DNA from: Deltaproteobacteria bacterium
Lineage (GTDB): Bacteria > Myxococcota_A > UBA9160 > UBA6930
Direction: 5' to 3'
Assembly: GCA_029261815.1 (NCBI GenBank)
Contig: JAJDAQ010000070.1
Location: 1-64,000 of the forward strand
DNA length: 64,000 nt
In this document: positions 17,368-26,014 of the stretch, piece by piece
How positions within the stretch are numbered: position 1 is the stretch's first letter
How the letters are laid out: every line of letters begins with the position of its first letter
Translations under genes and position numbers: made by a program
The notes under the pieces: generated by a model
Database searches by the model: none
What the model saw: the letters and a program-made list of their open reading frames with translations, nothing else
Told to the model about the DNA's origin: nothing

Positions 17368-18216
17368 GTGCGTTCGATCAGTAGGCGGCGCAAGCGCCGG
17401 AACCGGCGACGAAGTCTCGCGGCCGGGACCGAGATGGTCATGATCGTGACGGTGCTGCTGCTGACACTGGAGTACCTGTTCCGGGCCTCGCTGTTCCTTA
17501 CCTTGGTGCCTGACTGGCGCGGCTTGACGCAAGCGGAATTCGGGGCGACGTCGGCAGCCGACGCGCTTCCACTCCTCGCGGCCTTCGCGCCCGTGTTCCT
17601 GTTGCTGCTCGCCTGGCAGGTCACACTATTCTGGACTCTAGGGCGCCAACTCTCAATTGCGGGCAAGGTGATCGGAGCGGCCAACTCGGTGTTGATCGTT
17701 GCGCTCGGATTGTCGATGTGGGGTTCGCTCGACCCGATTTGGACCGAGAAGTACTACGCAAGCGGCGCCGGAGACTGGAACGTGAGTGAGTCCTGGTTGC
17801 TCGACGGCCGAGAGTCGCAGGCCGAAGCAGCAAGACCATTTCTGGGTCGCTGGCGAGTCGACTCGTTCGAGCGCCTGGGCAGCGTGGGTCCGTCGCGGTT
17901 TCCGTATCGGTGGGCAGAGGTGCCGAAGGATGGAACCTGGTTTGGCTGGACGGCGGCAACCGCGCAAGCGGAGCATCAATTCTGGGCACCGCCGATCGAT
18001 TCGTACCCGGGCCAATGGGTGCTCGATCGAGCGGACGGCAGTCCCGTTGCGTACGTGCTGCAGCCGAAGATCGATGGCGCTCATCTTGTCTTGTTAAGCG
18101 ATGAGGAGTACCCCGGACCGCGTTTCCGGGTGAGATTGGTGCGCGTTGGCGATTCAAAGCCGTGGTCCGGATGGCCGGCGGCGTTGGAGCCATGGCCCGC
18201 ATACAGACCCAGGTAG
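17368..18216 (+). CDS. Membrane protein of unknown function
   Basis: A 282-residue protein from GTG 17368, with AGGGG about 8 bases upstream. A very basic N-terminus (SISRRRKRRNRRRS) is followed by three hydrophobic helices (about 22-45, 70-90, 105-125), then a soluble Trp-rich C-terminal domain of about 150 residues (DWNVSESWLLDGRESQAEA, WFGWTAATAQAEHQFWAPP). The positive-inside rule puts the N-terminus in the cytoplasm and the large domain probably outside. I do not recognise the family. It is convergent with the PEP-CTERM gene, 40 bases away. Confidence 0.6.
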   Translation: MRSISRRRKRRNRRRSLAAGTEMVMIVTVLLLTLEYLFRASLFLTLVPDWRGLTQAEFGATSAADALPLLAAFAPVFLLLLAWQVTLFWTLGRQLSIAGKVIGAANSVLIVALGLSMWGSLDPIWTEKYYASGAGDWNVSESWLLDGRESQAEAARPFLGRWRVDSFERLGSVGPSRFPYRWAEVPKDGTWFGWTAATAQAEHQFWAPPIDSYPGQWVLDRADGSPVAYVLQPKIDGAHLVLLSDEEYPGPRFRVRLVRVGDSKPWSGWPAALEPWPAYRPR

Positions 18217-18256
18217 CGAGCTGGATCGGGGTCCAACGGGTTTCCCCAGGGTCGGC

Positions 18257-21200
18257 CTAGCGCTTCGCTCGCATCTCAGGGCGTTGACGCCAAGCCGTCC
18301 AGAACGCGATACCTGCGAGAAGCACCGCCGTCCCAGGCTCCGGAACTCGGACTCCAATGAAGAGTCCAAGCTCGACTTCCTGACCAGGATCGTCCAAGAG
18401 GAACTGCGCGATGATGGCGAGGCCAGGCGATCCCTGACCGCCAGCCTGAGGATTCACGATTTCGAGAACCTGATCTTCGAAGAAGCTCTGCAACGTCGCA
18501 ACGTCGCTGAAGGTCTGTTGAACGACTGTGCTTCCCGCGTTCTCCACGGTGATCTGTACCTGGACGAAGCTGGCCACAACCTGGGGATTCACAAAGCCGA
18601 GGACGAGCGACCGGATAGGGCTGGCAGCCGAATCGGGTGTGATCTCGATTCGTGTCTCAAGCAGGATGGAATCGCCGGGGCCCCCTTGGCGGTGACGCGC
18701 ACCGAAGATCGCGTACGCGAGGATCTCGTCCACAGCAGAAAATGCTGTTGCCGAGTTCGGGTTTCCCGACAGAGCCGCTGCCACCGAGCCGGCATCTGGC
18801 AGCCTTCCAGCGACAGCATATGCATCTGCGTCGACTGCGATCTGCGTAGGCGAGCCTTGGGCAACGCCACTCCATGCGATGGCCTGGGAAAAGACGGGAA
18901 CACCCGCCGTGACCAGCAGCAGGGGACCTTGCGTTCCAGCCGAGGTCGCACCTGCGCGCGCTTCCGCTCGGCCCGCGGCTCCGGTGGACTCGGCGCGTGC
19001 GCGGGCCTGGCCGGCTGCGTCACCGCTCCACAGCGCTTCCGCCGTGGCGCCAACGTTCGCGGATCCCAGCGCGGTGGCGATCGCCTGGACGTTTCCGCCA
19101 GCGGTTGCCTCACCGTACGCGACGGCGGTCGCGTTCCCGTTCGAGGTCGTGCCGGTACCGCCCTCGGCACGAGCGGTGGTCAACAGCAGGCTAGGTCCGG
19201 CATTCATCGCCGATGTGGTTGCCACCGCATCTCCGCCGGAACTACCTGCTCCGCCGATCGAGAATGCGTGGGCGTCCACGGAGCTGTCACCGTGCGCCAC
19301 CGCGGTGGTCGTTGCCGAAGCTGCGCCCGCAGTTCCCAGCGAGCTGCCGCCTGACGCGCCCGGCGCGCTCCCGGAGCCGACGACTAACGTATCTCCGTCC
19401 CCGAACGTTTCGCCCGAGAGAACAAGGATGCCGTTCGCGCCAGCGCCGTGGCTCCCGACGACCGACTCACCACCTGCTCCCCCAGCGGCACTTCCATCCA
19501 GGGTCAATGCGCCCGAGTCGTTAGAAGCTGTTCCGAAGGCTTGGGCGGTGCCGCCGGAGCCACCAACGGCGGCGTGGGAGATCCCGCCGATTCCGCCACC
19601 TGCATGAACATGGACGGTCGCGTCGCCGGTTGAGAGTGCGCGGGTAAGCTGGCTCGTCGCATCGCCTGCTGCGGCGCCGTTCGCACCCGCCCCGACACCG
19701 CGCCCCCCACGGCCGCCCTGTGCTGTCTGGCGTAGCATGATGGCCAGGTCGCTCGATGCTGACACGACATCCACGGCGACTGCGCTGGCACCCACACCGC
19801 CAACGAACTCACCGTTGTTTCCCGATCCGCCGATCAGTTCCGCTTCAGCAGAGGCCAATGCCCCCGTCGTCGTCGCCGTCGCTTGGCTGATCAGGGCGGA
19901 ACCTCCTGCACCACCCGAGCCGACCCGCCAGAAATCGTTCGAGCCTTCACCGCCCTCGGCGACCACGAGAATGGACGTTGCAGCCCCGGCCGTTCCCGTC
20001 GCGGTTCCGCTCGCGACGGCCGACCCCCCGACCATCTGTCCGGCACCGCGGTTCGCATCACCGCCGGTCGCACGCGCCTCGGCGGTAAGCGCTCCACCCC
20101 CGATGTTGACCGCATCGAGGTGGGACGCGGCATCACCGGCGGCTCCCGAGTCAGCGCCCGTGGCTCCTTGGCCGCCATTACCCGCAGTCGCCACCTGCTG
20201 GAGGATGAGCGTGCCCGTCGTCGATCCGGTAGCCGCGTCGATGGCAGTGGCATCTCCGCCGTCTCCGCCGTCCGCCCCGAGCACTCCGTTGCCACCATCA
20301 CCGCCATTCGTGAAGGCGAAGACCTCAAGGGTGCCACCCGCCGTCGCGGTGGCCCGGGAGTTCGCTGAGGAGGAACCGCCGTCGCCGCCTCGGTTCCCTG
20401 TACCTTGCCCAACGCCTCCCGTTCCCCCTCGCGAGATGGATTGCGCAATGTTCTGCGCGGTGAAATCCGCCTGGACACCCGTCTGCGCAGAGACGGCTGT
20501 CGATACGACCTCGGCGTCTCCACCATTGCCGCCGTTGCCAAAGACATTCGCGATTCCACCGTCTCCCCCGACTGCGAAGCCCAAGGCTCTAGATCCGCTG
20601 TCGCCCGTCGAAACGGTCGTGACCTCGTGGCGCGCGTTGCCTCCCTGTCCGCCGTCACCGATCTGGGCGGGGCCGCCGTCTCCGCCCGTGGCGCCCGGTC
20701 CGGAGCCCCCGGTCTGGACAAGCGTGTCGTCTGCGGAAGTCTCGGCGTGCGCAATGGCCAGCGCGTCGCCGCCGAGGCCACCAGTTCCCAACGCCGCCGC
20801 GGCTCCACCGCTGCCCGCGGTTGCGGTCGCACGCGAGAAGGGCGAAGCGGCCGCGCCGACGACGGTCGAGGTGGCGGTGGCATTTCCGCCGGTCCCGGAA
20901 GTTCCCGCGACACCGTCTCCGCCCGACCCATTTCCCGCATCGCCTCCGGCTCCGGCGTATCCGCCGTCCGCTCTCGCGGTAGCCGTCGTCTCTCCAGTAG
21001 CCGTGGCCGTGGCTGCGCCACCATCGCCACCCCTGCCGCCATCACCGCCCGCGCTGTTGATCCCGGCGCCATCGCCTCCGTTTCCGCCGTCGCCTCCATT
21101 CCCGGCGAAGACGCTGGCGCGGTTGTCCGGGTCCGTCGTGAGGCTGAGCGACAGGCTCTCACCATCGAGGCCGTCGGTCCCTGGGCTTCCGGGCGATCCG

Positions 21201-21334
21201 GAGATTCCGTCCACGCCAGGCGCACCGTCCGTACCGGATAGGGTCGTGGTTTCGGCGAGGGAAGCACTCGGCGCCGAGAGCACAACGGCCGCCACAAGTG
21301 CGAGTTGCCACGCCCACCTTCGCCATAACAGCAT
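18257..21334 (-). CDS. Large Gly/Ala/Thr-rich exported protein with collagen-like start and PEP-CTERM anchor
   Basis: A 1025-residue protein: signal peptide (MLLWRRWAWQLALVAAVVLS), a short collagen-like GXX stretch (GAPGVDGISGSPGSPGTDG), then about 750 residues of irregular GGDGG/GGNGG and TATATA-type repeats. A less repetitive C-terminal domain of about 200 residues follows, and then the sorting tail VPEPGTAVLLAGIAFW with a basic end. PEP-CTERM tails are processed by exosortase, typically in exopolysaccharide or biofilm producers. GGGAGG stands before ATG 21334. The repeats suggest a surface or matrix filament; this is inference. No exosortase gene is in the window. Confidence 0.85.
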   Translation of the reverse strand: MLLWRRWAWQLALVAAVVLSAPSASLAETTTLSGTDGAPGVDGISGSPGSPGTDGLDGESLSLSLTTDPDNRASVFAGNGGDGGNGGDGAGINSAGGDGGRGGDGGAATATATGETTATARADGGYAGAGGDAGNGSGGDGVAGTSGTGGNATATSTVVGAAASPFSRATATAGSGGAAAALGTGGLGGDALAIAHAETSADDTLVQTGGSGPGATGGDGGPAQIGDGGQGGNARHEVTTVSTGDSGSRALGFAVGGDGGIANVFGNGGNGGDAEVVSTAVSAQTGVQADFTAQNIAQSISRGGTGGVGQGTGNRGGDGGSSSANSRATATAGGTLEVFAFTNGGDGGNGVLGADGGDGGDATAIDAATGSTTGTLILQQVATAGNGGQGATGADSGAAGDAASHLDAVNIGGGALTAEARATGGDANRGAGQMVGGSAVASGTATGTAGAATSILVVAEGGEGSNDFWRVGSGGAGGSALISQATATTTGALASAEAELIGGSGNNGEFVGGVGASAVAVDVVSASSDLAIMLRQTAQGGRGGRGVGAGANGAAAGDATSQLTRALSTGDATVHVHAGGGIGGISHAAVGGSGGTAQAFGTASNDSGALTLDGSAAGGAGGESVVGSHGAGANGILVLSGETFGDGDTLVVGSGSAPGASGGSSLGTAGAASATTTAVAHGDSSVDAHAFSIGGAGSSGGDAVATTSAMNAGPSLLLTTARAEGGTGTTSNGNATAVAYGEATAGGNVQAIATALGSANVGATAEALWSGDAAGQARARAESTGAAGRAEARAGATSAGTQGPLLLVTAGVPVFSQAIAWSGVAQGSPTQIAVDADAYAVAGRLPDAGSVAAALSGNPNSATAFSAVDEILAYAIFGARHRQGGPGDSILLETRIEITPDSAASPIRSLVLGFVNPQVVASFVQVQITVENAGSTVVQQTFSDVATLQSFFEDQVLEIVNPQAGGQGSPGLAIIAQFLLDDPGQEVELGLFIGVRVPEPGTAVLLAGIAFWTAWRQRPEMRAKR

Positions 21335-21817
21335 GAAATGCCTCCCAGGCGGGTGAGCATACCCCCATCCTGGTGGCAAGTGTGGATTTTTCTCCTCACC
21401 GCCGAGTACTTTACCTCACGCCTATCAACAACGTTCGCCTCGATGGATGGAGCAGCAAGAACAAACACAGGCCAAGTTGGCGGCACGCGGAAGCGTGCGG
21501 CGAGTTGGCCGGCAACCCACCGGCGGTCCGACCGCCGACGCGCCGCCCGACCTAACGGAGTTAGCGCGGGAGACGGGAGAAATCGGATGCGACAAGGTTT
21601 CGACGCGTTCCGCCAATGCTGGGTCGGACGACGAAGTCCCTCCATCGAGTCCTCGGGTTTCGGCAGTCTCCGAACCTGTTCTACCCGGACTGATTAGTCC
21701 CTCCTGGCCCGTCGCTGAGGCCAACCCAGTTCATTGCAAGGATCAGGTGACGTCTGCGGCGCCGCCCCATCGGGCCCAGTCCGAGGTACGCTCGGCCGCC
21801 GTGGACCCACTCATCCG
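21335..21817. other. Divergent intergenic region between PEP-CTERM gene and MFS gene
   Basis: Short overlapping frames exist on both strands but none has a family match, convincing ribosome site or consistent codon use. The first 100 bases next to the PEP-CTERM gene are relatively AT-rich and probably hold its promoter. I see nothing else definable. Confidence 0.4.
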
Positions 21818-23239
21818 ATGAACGATCGCGCTGACAGAGAACTCTCTCTCGCGGGGACGCCGGCGGCCAGCCGGCTTGGGCAGGCGGGATGGGCGTTCGG
21901 GCAGGGCGCGCGCGATCCGTACTACATCCTCGTCGTCATCTACATCTTCTACCCGTATTTCAGCAATACCGTGGTGGGGGACCCGATCGAGGGGCAGAGC
22001 CTGCTCGGGTACACGAACGCGGCGGCCGGTTTTGCGCTCGCGCTCTTGGCCCCCGTGCTGGGTGCGGTGGCCGACAAGAACGGTCGGCGCAAGCCGTGGG
22101 TGGTGGGGACGGTGCTCGTCATGGTCGCGGGTGCCCTCGCGCTCTGGGGCGTGCTGCCAGCGGGGGGAGGGCTCGGCATCCCGACGACGCTGGCATTGAT
22201 CATCGCCATCAATATCGCGTTCACGATTTCCGAGGTCTTCCACAACGCCATGCTTCCCAGCATCGCGCCGCTGTCGCGGGTGGGGTCGGTTTCTGGGCTG
22301 GCCTTCTCGATTGGCAACTTCGGCGGCCTCGGGCTGATGTTATTCGTTCTCTTTGCGTTCTCGCTTCCCGGGAACGAGCCCTGGGCCTTCCTGCCCGAGG
22401 CGCCACTGTTCGGTCTCGATCAGGCGACCCACGAGCAGGACCGCATCGTCGGGCCGCTTGCCGCGGCCTGGATGCTGGTGTTCACCATCCCGCTGTTGCT
22501 ATTCACGCCAGACGGTGTCGGGACAAGTCTCCCCGTGCGGGAAGCGGCGCGTCAGGGAATCCAGGACGTGCTCGCCACCTTCCGGCAGCTGAAGCACTAC
22601 GCCAATATCGCCCTCTACCTGCTCGCCCGCATGTTCATGATCGATGGCATGGTGGGCGTGATGACCTTCGGCGGCGTCTATGCCAGCGGAACCTTCGGCT
22701 GGGGGTCGACCTCGCTCCTGATCTTCGGCCTGCTCACCAGCTTCTCGGCCATGATCGGTGCGTGGCTGGGGGGGCGCATCGACGACCGCTTCGGCTCCCA
22801 CCGCACCCTCCAGTTCTCGATCGCGGCAAGCTCGGTCCTGCTGGTGGCGCTCGTCTCGTACCAGCCGAGCACGATCTTCTTCGGGGTCGCCGTTGGCACC
22901 GAACCGGTATGGAGCTTCCCCTACTTCCAGACGATCCCCGAACTCGCCTACCTGGTCACGAACCAGATCTTTGCGCTCTTCTTCGTGACGGGTCTGTCCT
23001 CCTCCCGGACCCTGATGGCACGGATTTCGCCCCCGGAGATGGCGACCCAGTTCTTCGGCCTCTTCGCACTCTCCGGCACGGTCACCGCGTTCCTGGCCCC
23101 GCTTCTGGTGGGCACCGTGACCTCGTTGATGAACAGCCAGCGCGCAGGCTTCGCCTCGCTGACCGTCCTGATGGTGATCGGTTTCGGCCTGCTGCTGTTC
23201 GTGGAAGAGCGGCAGTCGGTGGCGCACGATCGGGGCTGA
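21818..23239 (+). CDS. MFS transporter, UMF1/Atg22-like
   Basis: A 473-residue permease with about 12 membrane helices. The first block YYILVVIYIFYPYF, followed by an FAFSLPGNEPWAF loop after helix 6 and a long central loop, matches the UMF1 (Atg22-like) branch of the major facilitator superfamily. Substrates in that branch are mostly unknown; amino-acid or drug export is known for some relatives. ATG 21818 places the first helix about 30 residues in. It is a stand-alone gene. Confidence 0.85.
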   Translation: MNDRADRELSLAGTPAASRLGQAGWAFGQGARDPYYILVVIYIFYPYFSNTVVGDPIEGQSLLGYTNAAAGFALALLAPVLGAVADKNGRRKPWVVGTVLVMVAGALALWGVLPAGGGLGIPTTLALIIAINIAFTISEVFHNAMLPSIAPLSRVGSVSGLAFSIGNFGGLGLMLFVLFAFSLPGNEPWAFLPEAPLFGLDQATHEQDRIVGPLAAAWMLVFTIPLLLFTPDGVGTSLPVREAARQGIQDVLATFRQLKHYANIALYLLARMFMIDGMVGVMTFGGVYASGTFGWGSTSLLIFGLLTSFSAMIGAWLGGRIDDRFGSHRTLQFSIAASSVLLVALVSYQPSTIFFGVAVGTEPVWSFPYFQTIPELAYLVTNQIFALFFVTGLSSSRTLMARISPPEMATQFFGLFALSGTVTAFLAPLLVGTVTSLMNSQRAGFASLTVLMVIGFGLLLFVEERQSVAHDRG

Positions 23240-23391
23240 GGACCTCGGCGAGCGCCATGTGCGCGGACGGTGGTCGCGAAGAAGGAGCGCGCGACCCGAT
23301 TGACGAGTCGGACCTCTCGTAGCACCCCAGGCTGGGCAGCTCGATCGAATCATGTCTACATACTCGGCCAATTGCAGGGTACTCTTGGTCC

Positions 23392-23493
23392 ATGGCAAAA
23401 AGTCAGGACAAGAAGCCTCAGGCAAAGACGAACAAGCCCAAGCTCACGCCGAAGGAAAAGAAGGCCAAGAAGCAGGCCAAGAAGGGCAAATAG
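23392..23493 (+). CDS. 33-residue lysine-rich protein
   Basis: ATG 23392 to TAG 23493 encodes a 33-residue protein that is over one-third Lys, ending KEKKAKKQAKKGK, with Ala, Gln and Pro between. The composition resembles the tails of small histone-like or ribosome-associated basic proteins, so it could bind nucleic acid. The codon choice (AAG for most Lys) fits a high-GC host. No strong ribosome site is visible. It sits alone downstream of the MFS gene. Confidence 0.5.
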   Translation: MAKSQDKKPQAKTNKPKLTPKEKKAKKQAKKGK

Positions 23494-23631
23494 GGGCTCG
23501 GTTCGCGGCCCCCTACCCATTACGTCGATGGCTTCGCGGAAGTCGGAAGCGGCTGGCGCTACGCGGGACGTATCATGTCCCGGCGCGGGGGCCTGCCCGT
23601 CTAGCAGCTCGCTCCGGGGCCGGGGTCGCGC

Positions 23632-24075
23632 TCACTGCGCGGCGTCGTACCAGATTGCCGATGTGATTGCGCGCTCCTGGAGGCTGGTTGGCTCGGGAGC
23701 TGGGACGCCTAACACGGCGGCGTCGTAGGTGGACCAGCGGGGTGTCGGAATTTCGAGCACCCTCGCGTAGTAGAACGCCTGGGCTTCGGGATCGAACTCA
23801 GGGTCCTGCCAGTGGGCACGCAATTCGGGCGCACCGATCGCGTTGGCCCATGAGGCAGTCTCGACGTCAACCGTGCTTCCCACAGGCGGGAGTCGATGCG
23901 ATACGAGATCCACCGTGCGACCACCGGACGCGGCGACGTCGGAGATGCGCTCGTGGCTCTGGTCGTCCGGATCGATCCACGCCTTGATGATCTGGATTCG
24001 GTCCAGGTGGGCGCCTTTCGGATCCATCAGCGCCCAGACGGCCAGCTCCGGTGACTGGCCGGCGGGACGGGGAGT
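23632..24075 (-). pseudogene. 3' remnant of a DUF3604-family gene
   Basis: From about base 24060 the minus strand reads SPELAVWALMDPKGAHLDRI, then KAWIDPDDQSHERISDVA, PPVGSTVDVETASWANAIG, the diagnostic FYYARVLEIPTPRWSTYDAA, and the C-terminal SLQERAITSAIWYDAAQ. This is the last 140 or so residues of DUF3604 proteins, which are normally over 600 residues. An in-frame TGA lies just upstream and the rest of the gene is absent. The break lies within 400 bases of the mobile element's left boundary, so insertion or deletion there may have destroyed it. Confidence 0.8.
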
Positions 24076-24083
24076 GGACCATC

Positions 24084-24308
24084 ATGTGGGCCGTCAGCGG
24101 CGAAGCCGACCTCGAATCGATGGAGTACGGTGCGGCTTACGAGGGTCTCGTCGTGGAAATCGAAGCGGAAGCGTTGACGTCGAAAGCCAGCTATCGCGTG
24201 TCGGCGAAGGAACTCGAGTGGCCGAATCCGATCGGCTACTCGTCGGCACGATTCGACGTCGACGAGCGCGGTGCCGTCCATCACTTGGTGGGAGACGTGG
24301 CGCCATGA
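24084..24308 (+). CDS. Short hypothetical protein, possibly a gene fragment
   Basis: A 74-residue frame from ATG 24084, with GGGGAG about 9 bases upstream (the frame is also open from GTG 24051). It has consistent high-GC codon use and reads as a soluble beta-rich piece (YEGLVVEIEAEALTSKASYR, GYSSARFDVDERGAVHHLVG). I do not recognise it. Its position between the DUF3604 remnant and the tRNA remnants suggests a displaced C-terminal fragment of a larger gene. Confidence 0.35.
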   Translation: MWAVSGEADLESMEYGAAYEGLVVEIEAEALTSKASYRVSAKELEWPNPIGYSSARFDVDERGAVHHLVGDVAP

Positions 24309-24337
24309 TCCGTCCACGGTCCTTTCTGGGGTTCCCC

Positions 24338-24371
24338 TGACGCCGCAGGCAGGACTCGAACCTGCGACCCG
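24338..24371 (-). repeat. tRNA 3'-end remnant 1 (acceptor and T arm)
   Basis: The 23 bases at 24349-24371 are identical to 37336-37358 in the tRNA-Arg gene (T arm plus part of the variable region). The acceptor strand and a degenerate CCA position (TGA instead of TGG on the plus strand) align at the same offset. The similarity ends after the variable loop. It looks like a scar of an earlier integration in the same tRNA orientation. Confidence 0.7.
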
Positions 24372-24397
24372 GCCTCGCATCACGCGGCCAAGAGATT

Positions 24398-24442
24398 TGG
24401 TACCCCGACCAGGACTCGAACCTGGGACTTGCTGCTTAGAAG
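24398..24442 (-). repeat. Left attachment site: displaced 3' half of tRNA-Arg
   Basis: These 45 bases match 37325-37369 of the intact tRNA-Arg(TCT) in 39 positions, from the CCA end through the T arm to the anticodon loop. Two of the six differences are compensatory, so the T stem is still perfectly paired (CCAGG/CCTGG). The alignment ends in the anticodon loop, a common crossover point for tyrosine recombinases. I take it as the outer attachment site of the element. Confidence 0.8.
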
Positions 24443-24462
24443 ATCCCGACGACCCTGAGCAA

Positions 24463-24552
24463 TGACGCCTACTTACAGCTCCGGACTTGCAAGGGACTGC
24501 ATGGGACGGCACACAGCGGCACAGGCGACGGCACCCGGCCCTATCCGGCCCC
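24463..24552. repeat. Left copy of an imperfect about 90-bp repeat shared with 31180-31266
   Basis: By eye the two stretches align at roughly 70% identity, from ATGACG..TACTT.CAGCT to the shared end GGCCCTAT.CGGCCCCT. This copy lies immediately inside the left attachment site. It may hold recombinase or replication sites, or mark the edge of an older element. Confidence 0.5.
24488..24512. promoter_or_regulatory. Tandem 10-bp repeats inside the left end (candidate integrase arm sites)
   Basis: TGCAAGGGAC (24488-24497) is followed directly by TGCATGGGAC (24498-24507) and GGCAC, then by two more GGCAC-type motifs up to 24533. Short direct repeats just inside an attachment site are typical of recombinase arm-binding sites. 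Binding is inferred, not shown. Confidence 0.45.
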
Positions 24553-24676
24553 TCGGGCCGCGATCCCCTGTCGTCCAGGCGACAGATCCGCCTTCGTACT
24601 GATTCCTCCGCCTTTTGGGGTCAATCGGATCGTCTTAGGATACCACCGGAGCCCATCACGCTTCGGAGGAGGCAAC

Positions 24677-25054
24677 ATGTACGTGTTTGACTATCTGGAC
24701 CGCGCGGCCGGGAATCCGACGAAGCGGGAACTGGTGCCCGAAATCAACGCCATCGTCGGGATAGATATCCTGAGCCGCGACGGCGGCGACGAGGCGATCG
24801 AGGCGAAGGCGGACGCCGCCGCAGATGCTCTCGCGATAGCGTGCGGCCGGCTACAGAACCGCCTCCAACTTCGCGCACTCCTGGCTTCCGGACTGCTTGG
24901 TCTAGCGGTCTGGCCGCTCGGCTGGCTCAGTTCCGTCGCCGCGGCTGCGGGCGCCCTGCTCATCACCCACGTGATCGTGAAGACATCCGACATCGACCGC
25001 GCCCTGCTAGCGGGAGTTCTTTCCATTCAGCACGTGGGCTCCGATCGCGCGTAG
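24677..25054 (+). CDS. Small membrane protein of unknown function (mobile element)
   Basis: A 125-residue protein with a strong ribosome site (GGAGGAGG, 5 bases before ATG). The N-terminal half is soluble and acidic (NAIVGIDILSRDGGDEAIEA); the C-terminal half has two membrane helices (about 68-84 and 86-105). I do not recognise the family. It is the first gene inside the element's left end, a usual place for cargo. Confidence 0.6.
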   Translation: MYVFDYLDRAAGNPTKRELVPEINAIVGIDILSRDGGDEAIEAKADAAADALAIACGRLQNRLQLRALLASGLLGLAVWPLGWLSSVAAAAGALLITHVIVKTSDIDRALLAGVLSIQHVGSDRA

Positions 25055-25081
25055 CACCCCGACGCCCGCCCTACGGAGTGC

Positions 25082-25838
25082 ATGGAAACGCACCCATGCG
25101 TGCGAACCGGGCCGCGGCGCGCCGCGGTACGCAGAGCCGCGTCTCATTTCGGCGACGCGTTCGCCCGGTCTATCGTCGAAGACGAGACGCGCTTCGAGGA
25201 GGCAGTCCGCAGGGCCCGGGACGCAGGCTTGACGCTGGAGGATCTCGATCGCCACGCGTTGTTGCGCGCACTCGATGCCGGCGAGATCAACATCGAGTTG
25301 ACGAAAAACATGTACGTGGCCCAAATGGTCGATACTTGGCGCATCATCTTCGACGCGTTTCGCCAGCGTGAATGGTCGGTTCTACAGGCGCAGCGCTCAG
25401 GCCTTCTCATTACCTCCGACGACCCCGTGTCGATCTACCGCAGCCCAGAAGACCAGCCGACCGGGGGAGATCTACAAGGACCCGATTGCCGACCCTGGCA
25501 CAGGGATTCTGATGCCAGTCGGCCCGCGGGCGGCGATCATCTCAGACCCGAACTTCGGCCCCGAGTTCGTCAAGGCCGACGAACGAGATGTCGCAAGCGC
25601 GAACACCGCAACTGCCCTTCCGAACTCGCAGACAATATTCGCGGGCATGAAAACACTCAAGTGGGTAGACCAGGTGACGGGAGAACTTCGAGATCCCGAG
25701 GCGCTGCTTGCGGTTCACAACGATCTTCAAGAGCAAGGCGGCTGGATCGACGACGTGTACTGGTCTCGCCGAGCCGCAGGAATCGTAGGCGCCCGCGGAG
25801 GTCAACCTCGCCAGGACGATGGCGGGACCTCGAACTAG
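25082..25838 (+). pseudogene. DUF4238-family gene, frameshifted and 5'-truncated
   Basis: Two frames together give one protein. The first (from 25082) reads WSVLQAQRSGLLITSDDPVS, the diagnostic TSDxPV motif of DUF4238. After the G5 run at 25463-25467 the sense shifts by one base to GEIYKDPIADPGTGILMPVG and continues to 25838. Removing one G restores a continuous product. The usual N-terminal part of the family is also missing. DUF4238 proteins are common cargo on mobile and defence islands but have no established function. Confidence 0.65.
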
Positions 25839-25879
25839 CAACCGCCGACTCGGGACCTGGCTGATATGGTGGAGACGGA

Positions 25880-26014
25880 ATGGCCGTGAAATTCGCGGAT
25901 TGGTTCGAGGCCTTCACGCACACTTGGGTGCTCCAGGGGCAGCAATCGGTTTGGCAGCGGGCGCGCGAGTCCCGATTCGCCGCTCGTTGCTGCTTTCCGC
26001 TCAATGGCCTTTAG
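25880..26014 (+). CDS. Possible 44-residue protein
   Basis: ATG 25880 has GGTGGAG about 6 bases upstream and encodes an aromatic-rich peptide (MAVKFADWFEAFTHTWVLQG) of 44 residues with no known relatives. It overlaps the end of the convergent gene by 4 bases. The good ribosome site supports it; the length makes chance possible. Confidence 0.3.
   Translation: MAVKFADWFEAFTHTWVLQGQQSVWQRARESRFAARCCFPLNGL

Noticed and set aside
19737-21356. Long Pro/Ser-rich open frame on the plus strand
   Set aside because: It is the exact antisense of the Gly/Ala/Thr repeats of the PEP-CTERM gene, whose composition keeps all frames open. No ribosome site or family match.
21447-21821. 124-codon plus-strand frame before the MFS gene
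   Set aside because: Low-complexity translation, no ribosome site and no consistent codon preference.
24681-25054. Second tRNA or tRNA-like gene inside the element
   Set aside because: No complete cloverleaf was found apart from tRNA-Arg; the left-end fragments lack 5' halves.
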